From contig CACZCZ010000014.1 of the NCBI GenBank assembly GCA_902779845.1, positions 17,704-81,703 of the forward strand: 64,000 bases of DNA, written 5' to 3'. Within the stretch, counting starts at the first letter, position 1. The number at the start of each line of letters is the position of its first letter. The position numbers were made by a program, and so were the translations under genes. A model generated the notes under the pieces. That model made no database searches. It was not told the DNA's origin and saw only the letters and a list, made by a program, of their open reading frames with translations. The stretch is from an uncultured Bacteroidales bacterium (GTDB lineage Bacteria; Bacteroidota; Bacteroidia; Bacteroidales; Bacteroidaceae). Positions 35,286 through 43,678 of this stretch are shown here, in pieces.

Positions 35286-35912
35286 TTAACATGAGTCCGT
35301 TGTGTTCATTGTCTGCTGCAATCGTTCCAGAAAGAGGGCGGCTTGGCGGCCATCGAACTGGGAGTGATGGAATTGGAGGGAAATCGTCAGCGTGGTTCTG
35401 AACCAACGCCGTTTGTATCTGCCCCATACGAGGAAGGGGTTGTTGTAGATGCCGTTATATTGGTTGATGATGCAGTCAAGTTCCGTGCCCACTACGGCCG
35501 ATGTCCCGATAATCATGGCCTCGTCGTCATTGATGTCCCTGCAAGTGGTAGCCGACTCCTTCGTAAGCTTGTCATAATCACGAGCGAACTGCTGCAGGTC
35601 GTCGCTGTAGGGAACATCGCAGTTGCTGATGCCGCCTTGCACGTTATCGACAATCACATTGATGCCCAGCCGGTCATATTTGAACAACTTGCCATCCTTG
35701 GGCAACAGGTAGAACTCTGGAATCTGACTGGCAGCCTTGCCTATGCACCAGCACAGGAGCATGTTGAACTTCAGCCCTTGCCTCCGGCTCGCCCGTCGAA
35801 GGCGCGTGACGTCAAAGGTCTTGACGAGCGTCACCATCGGCATCGGCGACTTCATCCACAGTTCGAAAGCCAGTGCGCGACTGGTCTGTTTGGGGTCGAT
35901 TTCCTGTTTCAT
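35286..35912 (-). CDS. Chloramphenicol acetyltransferase-like acyltransferase
   Basis: About 208 residues with the CatA fold signature: catalytic LQFHHSQFDGRQAALFL (HHxxxDG) near the C-terminus and the N-terminal TLVKTFDVTRLRR. CatA-like proteins in Bacteroidales are often chromosomal and not proven resistance enzymes. Start chosen at 35912; 35951 is also in frame. Confidence 0.85.
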   Translation of the reverse strand: MKQEIDPKQTSRALAFELWMKSPMPMVTLVKTFDVTRLRRASRRQGLKFNMLLCWCIGKAASQIPEFYLLPKDGKLFKYDRLGINVIVDNVQGGISNCDVPYSDDLQQFARDYDKLTKESATTCRDINDDEAMIIGTSAVVGTELDCIINQYNGIYNNPFLVWGRYKRRWFRTTLTISLQFHHSQFDGRQAALFLERLQQTMNTTDSC

Positions 35913-36029
35913 CTTAATACAATGTCTGGCCTCTTTCTCCGTTTCGAGCATGAAGCCGCTATGGAGTATGTAGGTCCGTTTCTTTTTTCTTTCTCTTACT
36001 TCAAAACAATAATATCACTCCAACGAGTC

Positions 36030-36446
36030 TTATTCAAGTAAAGACGAAACCATATCGCCATGCCGCTTTTCGTCGTTCTTTACGCTTTCCACCTCTGGGA
36101 AATCAGCAATCAGATGCTCATAGCCGACGGCAGCATCGTATTCACCTTTTGCTATCAGCTTATATAGACGCTTCTTTCCCAACAGCCGATAAAGGAACGG
36201 CATGATGATTGCCATAGTTTTCTTGGGCTTTAGTGCCTCTTTGGTGTAAGCATGAAAAACGCTGGCATGTCGTCCTTCTTCCTTTGCAAGCTGGAGGAAC
36301 GTCTCACGTTCCTTATCTGTCTTTACAACTTTTGCAAGTCTCTGGTACATCAGCACGGCATTCAGTTCGCCCTGCTGACTACGAATGAGTTCTTCGCGAT
36401 GCGAAGCGACCTTTGGGTCGAGTGCTTTGAATTGAGTTTGTGTCAT
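36030..36446 (-). CDS. Ferritin-like/rubrerythrin-related protein
   Basis: 138 residues. The di-iron helix motifs are visible: QGELNAVLMYQRLA, then AKEEGRHASVFHAY, then GEYDAAVGYEHL and NDEKRHGDMV, giving four ExxH-type helices. There is no rubredoxin domain. Likely peroxide or oxygen protection. It starts the accessory segment around the HxlR regulator. Confidence 0.83.
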   Translation of the reverse strand: MTQTQFKALDPKVASHREELIRSQQGELNAVLMYQRLAKVVKTDKERETFLQLAKEEGRHASVFHAYTKEALKPKKTMAIIMPFLYRLLGKKRLYKLIAKGEYDAAVGYEHLIADFPEVESVKNDEKRHGDMVSSLLE

Positions 36447-36493
36447 TAGTGTGTGATGATTAAAGTTTGTATTTCAGTTCGTTAAGCACCGGT

Positions 36494-36697
36494 TTATCGT
36501 TCTTCTGTGAATGTATAAACTGCGCATGTAGGTAGGATGATCCATAGCCATAAGATTGTCTCCACGAATGTGTATGAGCCAAAGTAGTCAACCAATGACT
36601 TGAATTTCAAGACGCCATCCACGAGGAATACCAGGAGGGCTAACCAGCAGACAAAGAAGATGGCTGCATACTTGATTTTTCTTTTCTTCAGTTTCAT
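36494..36697 (-). CDS. Small two-helix membrane protein
   Basis: 67 residues: a basic start (MKLKKRKIKY), two hydrophobic helices (AAIFFVCWLALLVFLV and VETILWLWIILPTCAVY) and a charged end. Not recognised. It lies just upstream of the ferritin-like gene in the same orientation, so the two may be co-transcribed. Confidence 0.6.
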   Translation of the reverse strand: MKLKKRKIKYAAIFFVCWLALLVFLVDGVLKFKSLVDYFGSYTFVETILWLWIILPTCAVYTFTEER

Positions 36698-36718
36698 TGT
36701 GCTGTATTATTCTTATGC

Positions 36719-36793
36719 TTAATCCTCGCTAAATGGCTGGTCTTTGTAAGCCCTTACACTATGGCGGGCTTCTATGGCTTCCTGTAGTGTCAT
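36719..36793 (-). pseudogene. N-terminal remnant of a nitroreductase
   Basis: A 24-codon frame MTLQEAIEARHSVRAYKDQP ending in a stop. It matches the opening of FMN nitroreductases (RxSVRxYxxxP). The remaining ~150 codons are missing. It lies directly downstream of the HxlR regulator, a usual partner of such genes. Confidence 0.75.
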
Positions 36794-36823
36794 ATTCAAT
36801 TTACAATTTACAATTTGACTCAG
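36790..36823. repeat. Octamer repeat tract (aatttaca words)
   Basis: Near-tandem ttcaattt/acaattta/caatttga words at the end of the HxlR gene, overlapping the start of the nitroreductase remnant. Same family as the copies inside the NRPS genes. Confidence 0.7.
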
Positions 36824-37160
36824 TTACTACCTCGTTGAAATGTTCCTGGGCCCACTCTATGAGTGAAATGATGGACGGCATGAGTGACAATCCCGTTTCC
36901 GTCAGGGAGTATTCAACGCGCGGCGGCACTTCAGCATACACTTGACGATTGACGAGATTGCTCTGCTCGAGGTTCTTCAACGTTTGGGAGAGCATCTTCT
37001 GCGAGCAGTCCGTCATCAGACGGCGGATCTCATTAAATCGTAATACACCCGTCTCACTCCTGTTCAACATGAAGAGCACGAGCAACGACCACTTGTCGCC
37101 AAAGCGACTAATCACTTGCCTAATGGGGCAGGCTAAATACTCTGCTTTGATGTCCGACAT
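36801..37160 (-). CDS. HxlR family transcriptional regulator
   Basis: 119 residues with the HxlR winged helix: CPIRQVISRFGDKWSLLVLFML, RFNEIRRLMTDCSQKMLSQTLKNLEQSNLVNRQVYAEVPP. The N-terminal Cys (position 11) is the usual redox- or aldehyde-sensing residue. It probably controlled the adjacent oxidoreductase genes, most of which are now fragments. The minus-strand -7 element is at 37217-37225. Confidence 0.93.
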   Translation of the reverse strand: MSDIKAEYLACPIRQVISRFGDKWSLLVLFMLNRSETGVLRFNEIRRLMTDCSQKMLSQTLKNLEQSNLVNRQVYAEVPPRVEYSLTETGLSLMPSIISLIEWAQEHFNEVVTESNCKL

Positions 37161-37162
37161 AT

Positions 37163-37206
37163 AATTTACTATTTGACAATTTACTATTTACTATTTGACA
37201 ATTTGG
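37163..37206. repeat. Octamer repeat tract upstream of the HxlR gene
   Basis: Alternating tttactat / ttgacaat words between the HxlR start codon and its promoter, so they would form its 5' leader. Confidence 0.7.
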
Positions 37207-37369
37207 AGTTTGCACGGCAAAGGTAGCAAATAGTTACCAAGTAACGACAATGTACTATGTTAATCTAAGTTAATGCTGCGTTCGTGGAAGTCCGACAACA
37301 TGCCAATTCCTACTTTTTGGTAACTATATCACCTTTTAGAACCCTCTTGTGGGATTGAAAAAGTGGCCG

Positions 37370-37378
37370 TACCTTTGC
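37370..37378 (+). promoter_or_regulatory. -7 element TACCTTTGC of the cupin gene
   Basis: A TTG at 37347-37349 gives the -33 element with 23-bp spacing. It faces the HxlR promoter across 145 bp, so HxlR may regulate both. Confidence 0.65.
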
Positions 37379-37420
37379 AGCGTCAAAACGAAATAAGTAA
37401 CCCTTTAAACAAATGAAATT

Positions 37421-37876
37421 ATGAAACAGATTGAGACAATCAAGAGAGGTAAAAACTACAGCGCTGTCAGCGTAGGTAAGATGGATGAGATTATTGAGCA
37501 TGTGTTGCCGATGGGCCCCGAGATGACGATTCAAGGCAAGGTGTTTGCCGGTCAGGCCGTAGGTGCTACAGGCAGCGAGTTCTCGTTCCAAACACTTGTT
37601 CCGGGTCAGGACAGCGGTTTCCTGCACACCCACAAAACTCACGAAGAACTTTACTTCATTCTGAAGGGCGAGGGACAGTATCAGGTAGATGGCGAGATTT
37701 TCCCCGTCAGCGAGGGCACCGTCATCCGCGTGGCTCCCGATGGCAAGCGTGCGCTGAAGAATACAGGCAATGCAAACCTCACGATGCTCTGCATTCAGTA
37801 CAAGGCCAATGCCTTCACCGAAGCCGACAGCCCCATGACCGACGGCGTCATCCTAAATGAAGAACTGAAATGGTAA
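37421..37876 (+). CDS. Cupin domain protein
   Basis: A 151-residue single-domain cupin. The metal-binding boxes are visible: GFLHTHKTHEELYFILKGEGQYQVDGE and FPVSEGTVIRVAPDGKRALKNTG. Substrate unknown. It is transcribed divergently from the HxlR regulator and overlaps the PNPOx-family pseudogene by 7 bp. Confidence 0.9.
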   Translation: MKQIETIKRGKNYSAVSVGKMDEIIEHVLPMGPEMTIQGKVFAGQAVGATGSEFSFQTLVPGQDSGFLHTHKTHEELYFILKGEGQYQVDGEIFPVSEGTVIRVAPDGKRALKNTGNANLTMLCIQYKANAFTEADSPMTDGVILNEELKW

Positions 37877-38287
37877 ACGAGATGTTTGCGCGAGCCTTTC
37901 AATTCTTGAAAGACCACAAAGAGATTGCCCTTGCCACCTGCGAGGGTAATCTCCCTAAGTTACGCATCTTCCAAATCATGAAGCAGGAGGGACATGTGCT
38001 CTACTTTGCCACCTCTGCCAAGAAAGCCGTCTGGCGTGAACTGCGTCAGAATCCCAATGTGGAGATACTGGCATACGCCGACAACATTTCCGTACAACGC
38101 TGTGCTGTCCCGCCTCTATGCGAGCTACGACCAGATGGAATACTTCTGTCTGCCCATCGCCGAGATGGACTACTACGACCTGTCTCCCACTCCACCCGTC
38201 TTCCAGCACTTCGACCTCATCGCCGGTCAAGTCGGTCAGGGATACGTCGGTGAAAGATTCAAGCATTCCAACGCCGGTTTATCCTGA
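37870..38287 (+). pseudogene. Frameshifted pyridoxamine-5'-phosphate-oxidase-like gene
   Basis: The first frame (from 37870) reads as a PNPOx-like flavoprotein up to VEILAYADNISV near 38090. The matching C-terminus (NAVLSRLYASYDQMEYFC through QGYVGERFKHSN) continues in another frame to 38287. The join lacks the middle of the domain, so there is both a deletion and a frameshift near 38092-38105. Confidence 0.8.
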
Positions 38288-38381
38288 CGGGTAACACCGT
38301 TACCGCCTTGTCTTGTATTTTGCCCTCACTATCTCATAAGGTCACACAATGACAGGCAATACTCGTGATAGTCACCTATAT

Positions 38382-38630
38382 TCATTGTATCTCTCTCGTC
38401 TCTCCCTCTCGGTTAATCCCCCAGAAAGGAATATTTTTTGCATCCGTGAACTCCTTCATGCGCCAGGCTGTCTCAAAGCCGCTGGCTACAAAGTGCATAG
38501 GGACAAAAAGACCAACTTTGAAACGCTCGATGAACTGACGGGCGCCGAGCGTATAGCCGTTGCCTATGCGGCCATCCACAGGAAACATCACGATGTCGTC
38601 GGCTAAATTCAGATTTATCTGTCTTTCATC
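38382..38630 (-). pseudogene. C-terminal remnant of an MBL-fold hydrolase
   Basis: Minus-strand frame with LADDIVMFPVDGRIGNGYTL, GARQFIERFKVGLFVPMHF and a normal C-terminus ending at 38382. This is the C-terminal third of UlaG-like metallo-beta-lactamase-fold proteins; the metal-binding HxHxDH portion is missing. No credible start exists upstream. Confidence 0.7.
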
Positions 38631-38670
38631 TCCATCTTTTTTATTACCTTGGCATGCACACTGCCGACAA

Positions 38671-38985
38671 TCACTTTTGATGCATTCTTATCAGTTCTAT
38701 CGCCTCTTTTCCCGTAAGATGCTCTATGTCGAGGCGAATCATTAGCATCCGCGAAAGCCCTTGCTCCAGTTCCTTTTGTAGGGCTTCCTCTTGATTGGGG
38801 TTATATCTGTTCCCCAGCATCCGGGCTGTTTCCAACTTCTCCTGCTCATCCTCTATGATATGGATTCTGCCAAAGGCGATGACACTACGAAAGTATGTGG
38901 TATCCGGTTCATTTTCTTAGTAATCGGAACCATAAATTCCGATTTATCTGTCTGCAAAGGTACGCTAATTCCGTTGAAATCCTTC
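38671..38985 (-). pseudogene. Broken Nim-like / PNPOx-family gene
   Basis: The minus strand reads TTYFRSVIAFGRIHIIEDEQ, NRYNPNQEEALQKELEQG and LDIEHLTGKEAIELIRMHQK, the C-terminal half of 5-nitroimidazole-resistance (Nim)-type proteins. Upstream a promoter element TACCTTTGC (minus strand, 38957-38965) and a short ATG frame (MVPITKKMN) remain, but out of frame with the rest. The middle of the gene is deleted. Confidence 0.7.
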
Positions 38986-39171
38986 AACTGATTATGTTAA
39001 ACTACCTTTATAGACCTAATTTCATCCTCAACTGCAAATAATGGTTAATTATTTAAAGCTGCGAATGTATTTGTGATTCCTGTATTTGCATTTTCAAATG
39101 GAAACGTATAGTTTTGCAACTCAGATTCTAACCATGTCGCAGGACATGAAGAAACTTAAATCAAAGAAATT

Positions 39172-39261
39172 ATGAAGATTCTGATTTTGCAAGGCTCCCC
39201 GAGAGCCAATGGCAACACCGCTTGGATGGCGGAAGAGTACAAGAATGCTGCCGAGGCATAA
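39172..39261 (+). pseudogene. N-terminal stub of an NADPH-dependent FMN reductase
   Basis: A 29-codon frame MKILILQGSPRANGNTAWMA then EEYKNAAEA and a stop. GSPRxNGNT is the FMN-phosphate loop of this family; about 140 residues are missing. It lies 6 bp before the DUF1295 gene and has its own -7-like element near 39108, so it may now serve only as a leader. Confidence 0.75.
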
Positions 39262-39267
39262 ACGAAT

Positions 39268-40161
39268 ATGAAACGGAATTATTCAAAATGGTGTAGCGTG
39301 GCGCTGATAGCCGCTATATACATCCTTGCAGGCGCGGCAGGCTGGCTGCTGTTCCATGCGCTAACCTCCGGCCCACTCTCCACAACTCCCCTCATCGCGC
39401 TTCTATGTGCTGATGTGCTGGCGACGGTGGTCGTATGGGCTTTCGGCTTACTCTATGAGAACGTATCCGTCTATGACCCGTATTGGAGCGTCTTCCCTCC
39501 TGTTGCATATCTGTTGTGGGCCTTCTACACCGGCGTATGGTCCCTACCGGTTTGTCTGCTGCTCATCGCTACGTGCTATTGGGGCTGGCGGCTCACACGC
39601 AACTGGAGGATCACCTTCAATGGTATCGGTCACGAAGACTGGCGCTACACCAAGTACCGCAGCCAACACCCGTTGGTTTTTCACATCATCAACCTTTTTG
39701 GTCTGAACATGATGCCTACGCTCGTTGTCTTTGCCGCCATGCTACCCGGACTGAAGCTGTTTGATACGCCGTTTGATACGAATACCCTGTTTGTGAACGA
39801 TGGGCATTTGTTTTCCACGGTTCTTCTTTGTCTGGCTTTTCTGCTTTGTCTTGTTGCACCTACCCTCCAACTCATCGCAGACAAACAAAGCCATGATTTC
39901 CGTGCGGCCAATCCCGGTAAGGTGTGCAACGTTGGTCTTTGGAAACAGGGTCGTCATCCGAACTATTTCGGTGAGATTCTGTTCTGGTGGGGGATATGGA
40001 TGATGTATAGTGCTCTGAACGGTTTTGACTGGTATATCCTCGGAGCCATCGCCATGACCGCTCTCTTCCTCGGAATCTCCATCCCTCTCATGGAGCAGCG
40101 CCAACTCGCCAACAAACCAGGCTACGCCGAATACCGCAAACAGACGCGAATGCTAATTTGA
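39268..40161 (+). CDS. DUF1295 / steroid 5-alpha-reductase-like membrane protein
   Basis: 297 residues with about seven membrane segments and the family block near the C-terminus (GLWKQGRHPNYFGEILFWWGIW, then GISIPLMEQRQLANKPGYAEYRKQT), typical of isoprenylcysteine methyltransferase/steroid reductase-like DUF1295 proteins. Substrate unknown. The 3' end overlaps the convergent YjbR gene by 9 bp. Confidence 0.9.
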   Translation: MKRNYSKWCSVALIAAIYILAGAAGWLLFHALTSGPLSTTPLIALLCADVLATVVVWAFGLLYENVSVYDPYWSVFPPVAYLLWAFYTGVWSLPVCLLLIATCYWGWRLTRNWRITFNGIGHEDWRYTKYRSQHPLVFHIINLFGLNMMPTLVVFAAMLPGLKLFDTPFDTNTLFVNDGHLFSTVLLCLAFLLCLVAPTLQLIADKQSHDFRAANPGKVCNVGLWKQGRHPNYFGEILFWWGIWMMYSALNGFDWYILGAIAMTALFLGISIPLMEQRQLANKPGYAEYRKQTRMLI

Positions 40162-40533
40162 CACGCATAAATACCTTGACCGAATGGCCTTTGGCAGCTT
40201 CGATGCAATGAGCTGATAGGACTCTCTTATCAAGCCCTCTACGAATGCCTTGTCCATTTCTTCATAATAGATGTCGCTCCAATGCGTCTTATTCCAATGA
40301 TAGGCAGGTGTCACAGCAGAGAATTGTTCTCGGAGTTCGATATTCCTATCCGGTGACAGCTTCAGGGCAATTCTTGGGGCTCCATCCTTCATATCATACC
40401 GGCCACCACCTAACCACAGGCAGACGAATATCTTACCTTCCAAGCGGAAGTTGAGGATGTCCTCACCAAACGCCTGGTCTTCGGTCACTCCAGGAAGTGA
40501 CAACGTGTACTCTCGGACTTGTTCAATGTTCAT
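40153..40533 (-). CDS. MmcQ/YjbR family protein
   Basis: About 126 residues beginning MNIEQVREYTLSLPGVTEDQ with WNKTHWSDIYY and LIRESYQLI near the end, the CyaY-like YjbR fold. Biochemical role unproven. The start at 40533 gives family length. Confidence 0.9.
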   Translation of the reverse strand: MNIEQVREYTLSLPGVTEDQAFGEDILNFRLEGKIFVCLWLGGGRYDMKDGAPRIALKLSPDRNIELREQFSAVTPAYHWNKTHWSDIYYEEMDKAFVEGLIRESYQLIASKLPKAIRSRYLCVSN

Positions 40534-40549
40534 ATCCAATAAAGATTTT

Positions 40550-40642
40550 TCATTTATTTCCCGTGAAGTCGCAGGCGGCACGCAGGTCGCGGGTAATCAT
40601 GCTGCCCTGTTCGCGGCCACTCCCATCTAAGAAGGTATTCAT
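40550..40642 (-). CDS. Possible 30-residue ORF or gene remnant
   Basis: A short frame starting MNTFLDGSGREQGSMITRDL and ending DFTGNK, just upstream of the YjbR gene. I cannot assign it. It may be another decayed fragment of this accessory segment. Confidence 0.25.
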   Translation of the reverse strand: MNTFLDGSGREQGSMITRDLRAACDFTGNK

Positions 40643-40654
40643 AAAATTCTGTTC

Positions 40655-42235
40655 TTAATATTCGTAGAGCTTGATGTGGAGGATTTTCCATTCGCCGACA
40701 CCGATTCGGGCGTGACGGCCTTGGTGGGTCTGGTCACCATTATGACGTCGGAGGTACTGCATCGTGCCGTCATCAGCGATTGAAACTTCATCGACGGAGA
40801 GAAGGCCGAAACGCTTACCACTAAAACGCATGCCCGCCTTCTGGCCTATGCCTCCACCCGCCTCGGCAAAACCATCCTCGCCTAACGCTTTCTGCTCTGT
40901 CTGTCTCTTCTCAGTAGGAGTCTTGAAGTCAATGACCACACCACTGCCAGCCAAAAGATAGTCGAATTTGCCAAGACGGATGAGTATGGCACCGCCCTCG
41001 GGCCATGTTGTGCCGTCGGTGGCACGGGGATCCCAAGGAAGTGTGAAATAATGGCGACACGTCATCACTATCCCGTCGTCATCGATGATGCGCTCGCGTT
41101 CCTCCTGGTCGAAGAGCAAGCCCCATGACTTAGACGTGAAAAATGAAGTTTGGAAAGTGAAAAGCTGTCGCAGCAGGTTGTAGGCTTTGGTAACGGATTC
41201 TGTTTCCTTAGGGCTGGCCTGATCGATGGCAAAGGGTGAGAAACCAATGGCTTGATGCTCGCCGAAGGCATAGAGGGCGCGGACTCCGCTGTTCTCGCAG
41301 CAGCGGGTCTCAGGAATGAAAAGACGATTCTGCACTTTCCCACCATCCTGCGGACGCAAAGGCATGGCATATTGTGCACACCACGACTTGAAGCCCGTAT
41401 CGTAGATATCGGGGGCAAGTAGGTCGATGCTGGGCGCGCCCTCATGCCAGAAGTCGATAAGATGTGCCAGCGGCCCTGCCGACGGATATTCGCCAGGACG
41501 ACGCCCACGGCTGTTCATGGCGGCGTTTACGTAGAGTGGCATCTCATGGATCTCGCGTGCCGCCTTGGCCAGATGCTCCACATAGCGGGCATAGCTCAAT
41601 GCCATAAACTTCTCGTCGGCATATTCGTCCGTGCCGTAGCGCTCTGCCCACTTTTCCTTCTTATAAGCATTCTCTGCCAGCGGCGAATGGTCGCGTGCCG
41701 ACTCCAGCATACCAATCTCGTTTTCTATCTGCATCATGATGACCACCTCGCGTTGTGGATCTTTCTCACGGATATGACGCATGAGTGTTGAGAAGGCTTT
41801 CAGGTCGGCCTGCAACACATTATCGCTGAAGCACGATGCAATCTCCATCTGCTTTCCTTCGGCGGTCATCGCCCGTGGGAATCGCCTTGTATCCTGCTTG
41901 AACCATGCTGGCGCATAGCACGACATCGAGTTCTTCCATACACCGAACCAAAGGAACACCACGTGCAAGTGCTCCCGTTGTGCCACGTCGATGGTGCGGT
42001 CGATGAGCGTGAAGTCAAATTGTCCTTCCACCGGTTCCATCAGTTCCCAATAGGCCGGCACGAGCACCGTGTTAAGTCCCAACACCCGCATCCGTGGCAT
42101 CACCTCGTCAATGTCGGACACCGATGTCGCGGCCGAGTTACTCAACTCACCGCCAAGGATAGGAGCATTTAGCTCTTGCGATGAAAGCGCCAGTACGCTC
42201 ATCAGTAATACGAAGCAGGAAACCATTCTCTTCAT
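40655..42235 (-). CDS. GH35-type beta-galactosidase-like enzyme with DUF5597-like C-terminus
   Basis: About 526 residues: signal peptide (1-19), a clan GH-A barrel with PAYWELMEPVEGQFDFTLID, VVIMMQIENEIGM (acid/base Glu) and LLAPDIYDTGF, RLFIPETR (likely nucleophile Glu), then a DUF5597-type C-terminal beta domain. It probably releases galactose from plant or host glycans. The start at 42235 begins the signal peptide. Minus-strand -7 element at 42260-42268. Confidence 0.87.
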   Translation of the reverse strand: MKRMVSCFVLLMSVLALSSQELNAPILGGELSNSAATSVSDIDEVMPRMRVLGLNTVLVPAYWELMEPVEGQFDFTLIDRTIDVAQREHLHVVFLWFGVWKNSMSCYAPAWFKQDTRRFPRAMTAEGKQMEIASCFSDNVLQADLKAFSTLMRHIREKDPQREVVIMMQIENEIGMLESARDHSPLAENAYKKEKWAERYGTDEYADEKFMALSYARYVEHLAKAAREIHEMPLYVNAAMNSRGRRPGEYPSAGPLAHLIDFWHEGAPSIDLLAPDIYDTGFKSWCAQYAMPLRPQDGGKVQNRLFIPETRCCENSGVRALYAFGEHQAIGFSPFAIDQASPKETESVTKAYNLLRQLFTFQTSFFTSKSWGLLFDQEERERIIDDDGIVMTCRHYFTLPWDPRATDGTTWPEGGAILIRLGKFDYLLAGSGVVIDFKTPTEKRQTEQKALGEDGFAEAGGGIGQKAGMRFSGKRFGLLSVDEVSIADDGTMQYLRRHNGDQTHQGRHARIGVGEWKILHIKLYEY

Positions 42236-42271
42236 AACCTCAAACTTATAATTACGAGGGCAAAGATACAC

Positions 42272-42576
42272 ATTATTTTTAATAAATGTGTCGTTTCATG
42301 CATTTTTTTACGTCGGTTCACTCTCGGTTTTTCCCGTTTCGCACACATTGTTATTTTATATCGCACGGGAAAACGTGATGGAGCATTGGCGGCAATTGTG
42401 TATTGAGGATATGCGGGCAACAGAAAAAAAATTTTTTCTCTACGCCCTCCATCACCATCCATGCGCCCTTTGGAAAAATCCTAAATAATCACAAAAAATC
42501 CTCCACATCACAAATGGTATGGAGGATTTTTTCATATATTTGCGCCGCATAACAAAAGGATTACACAGTTATTCGT
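42272..42576. other. Gene-free spacer with a long hairpin and a promoter
   Basis: No ORF is convincing. A 12-bp perfect stem aaaaaatcctcc / ggaggatttttt (42493-42532) resembles a bidirectional terminator, and a -7 element TATATTTGC (42535-42543) immediately follows for the small hexapeptide ORF. A weaker tttcccgt/acgggaaa pair lies near 42340-42372. Confidence 0.5.
42493..42532. terminator. Hairpin with 12-bp perfect stem
   Basis: Arms 42493-42504 and 42521-42532 with a 16-nt loop, A-run on one side and T-run on the other, immediately upstream of a promoter. It could isolate the following gene from read-through. Confidence 0.6.
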
Positions 42577-42768
42577 ATGTTTGAAAAGATTGATGCGACG
42601 GGGTCCGGCTGCAAAGACAATGCGTGGATTTGCATGGGTGCCATCATCTGCCCGGGTGTGACCATCGGCAGGAATGCCGTCGTTGCCGCCGGAGCTGTTG
42701 TGACGAAGGATGTGCCTGACGATGTGGTCGTCGGCGGCAATCCCGCCCGAATCATCAAACATATATAA
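42577..42768 (+). pseudogene. C-terminal piece of a hexapeptide-repeat acetyltransferase
   Basis: 63 residues: [59 protein letters not shown]. This is exactly the last coils and C-terminus of left-handed beta-helix acetyltransferases (maltose O-acetyltransferase type); the first ~120 residues, with most of the acyl-CoA site, are absent. It has its own promoter element and start codon, so a short peptide may still be made. Confidence 0.7.
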
Positions 42769-42781
42769 TATAGGTATAGCC

Positions 42782-43540
42782 ATGGAAGAAGCTATTTTTC
42801 AAAGAGTGGAGCTGCTGCTGGGTGATAACACGACGAGGAGTCTGGCAGCGAAGCGTGTCATCATCTTCGGCGTGGGTGGCGTGGGGTCGTGGTGTGCCGA
42901 GAGTCTGGTGCGCTCGGGCATCCGGAAGTTGACCATCGTGGATTCGGACTGCGTCAGTGTGACGAATATCAACCGCCAGCTGATGGCCACCACAGAGAGC
43001 GTGGGACGGGTGAAGGTGGAGGTGCTGAAGGAACGTCTGACGAGCATCAACCCCACGGCAGAGATCACGGCCCGGCATGAGTTCTTCACCGCCGAGACGG
43101 CCTCGCGGTTCAGTCTGGAGGACTATGACTACATCATCGATGCCATCGACTCGCTGAAGGACAAGGCGCTGCTCATCCTGATGGCCACGGCCGCATCGCG
43201 TTCAGCGGGGAATGGCGGTGGCCCCAAACTCTTCTCGTCGATGGGGGCAGCCTTGAAGCTTGACCCCACACGCATCAAGATTGCCGAGTTCTGGAAGGTG
43301 ACGGGAGACCCGCTTGCACGCGCCCTCCGCAACCGTTTCAAGCGCGACAAAGAGTTCCCAAAGCGTAAGTTCCAATGTGTCTATTCCGACGAGCTCCTGC
43401 AAAACAAGAAGCCCATTGACCCCGATGACAGGGGCAACGGCACCGTCGCCCACGTCACCGCCATCTTCGGCTTCATGCTCGCAGGCCTTGTGGTGCAGGA
43501 TTGTGCGGCCTCAGCAAACCCTATCTGCCAAGATGGGTAA
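42782..43540 (+). CDS. tcdA: tRNA threonylcarbamoyladenosine dehydratase
   Basis: An E1/ThiF-like enzyme that cyclises t6A37 in tRNA. About 252 residues with FGVGGVGSWCAESLVRSGI (ATP loop), VDSDCVSVTNINRQL and DYIIDAIDSLKDK. Start at 42782 (MEEAIFQRVELLLG) matches family length. It begins 14 bp after the hexapeptide remnant and may use its promoter. Confidence 0.93.
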   Translation: MEEAIFQRVELLLGDNTTRSLAAKRVIIFGVGGVGSWCAESLVRSGIRKLTIVDSDCVSVTNINRQLMATTESVGRVKVEVLKERLTSINPTAEITARHEFFTAETASRFSLEDYDYIIDAIDSLKDKALLILMATAASRSAGNGGGPKLFSSMGAALKLDPTRIKIAEFWKVTGDPLARALRNRFKRDKEFPKRKFQCVYSDELLQNKKPIDPDDRGNGTVAHVTAIFGFMLAGLVVQDCAASANPICQDG

Positions 43541-43619
43541 GAAGACATGTCGCACACGACCTAATGTTAAACAAGCTTAAACTTTCGGATAAATCGCTTG
43601 CGATATAAATGAAAGTCCG

Positions 43620-43628
43620 TACCTTTGC
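43620..43628 (+). promoter_or_regulatory. -7 element TACCTTTGC of the glutathione peroxidase gene
   Basis: TTG at 43598-43600 provides a -33 element with 22-bp spacing. The 50-nt leader up to 43679 has no clear operator, although an OhrR-type regulator is encoded downstream. Confidence 0.6.
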
Positions 43629-43678
43629 CGGCGCAAACGAGAAACAAGCATTATCAACAACTAAAAAACAATAAGATT

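Noticed and set aside
35286-35912. Chloramphenicol resistance gene
   Set aside because: The CatA-like fold is clear, but chromosomal homologs are common and no mobile context is present, so resistance cannot be claimed.
42272-42490. Riboswitch or leader RNA upstream of the hexapeptide ORF
   Set aside because: Only weak pairings are visible and no known aptamer core can be recognised.
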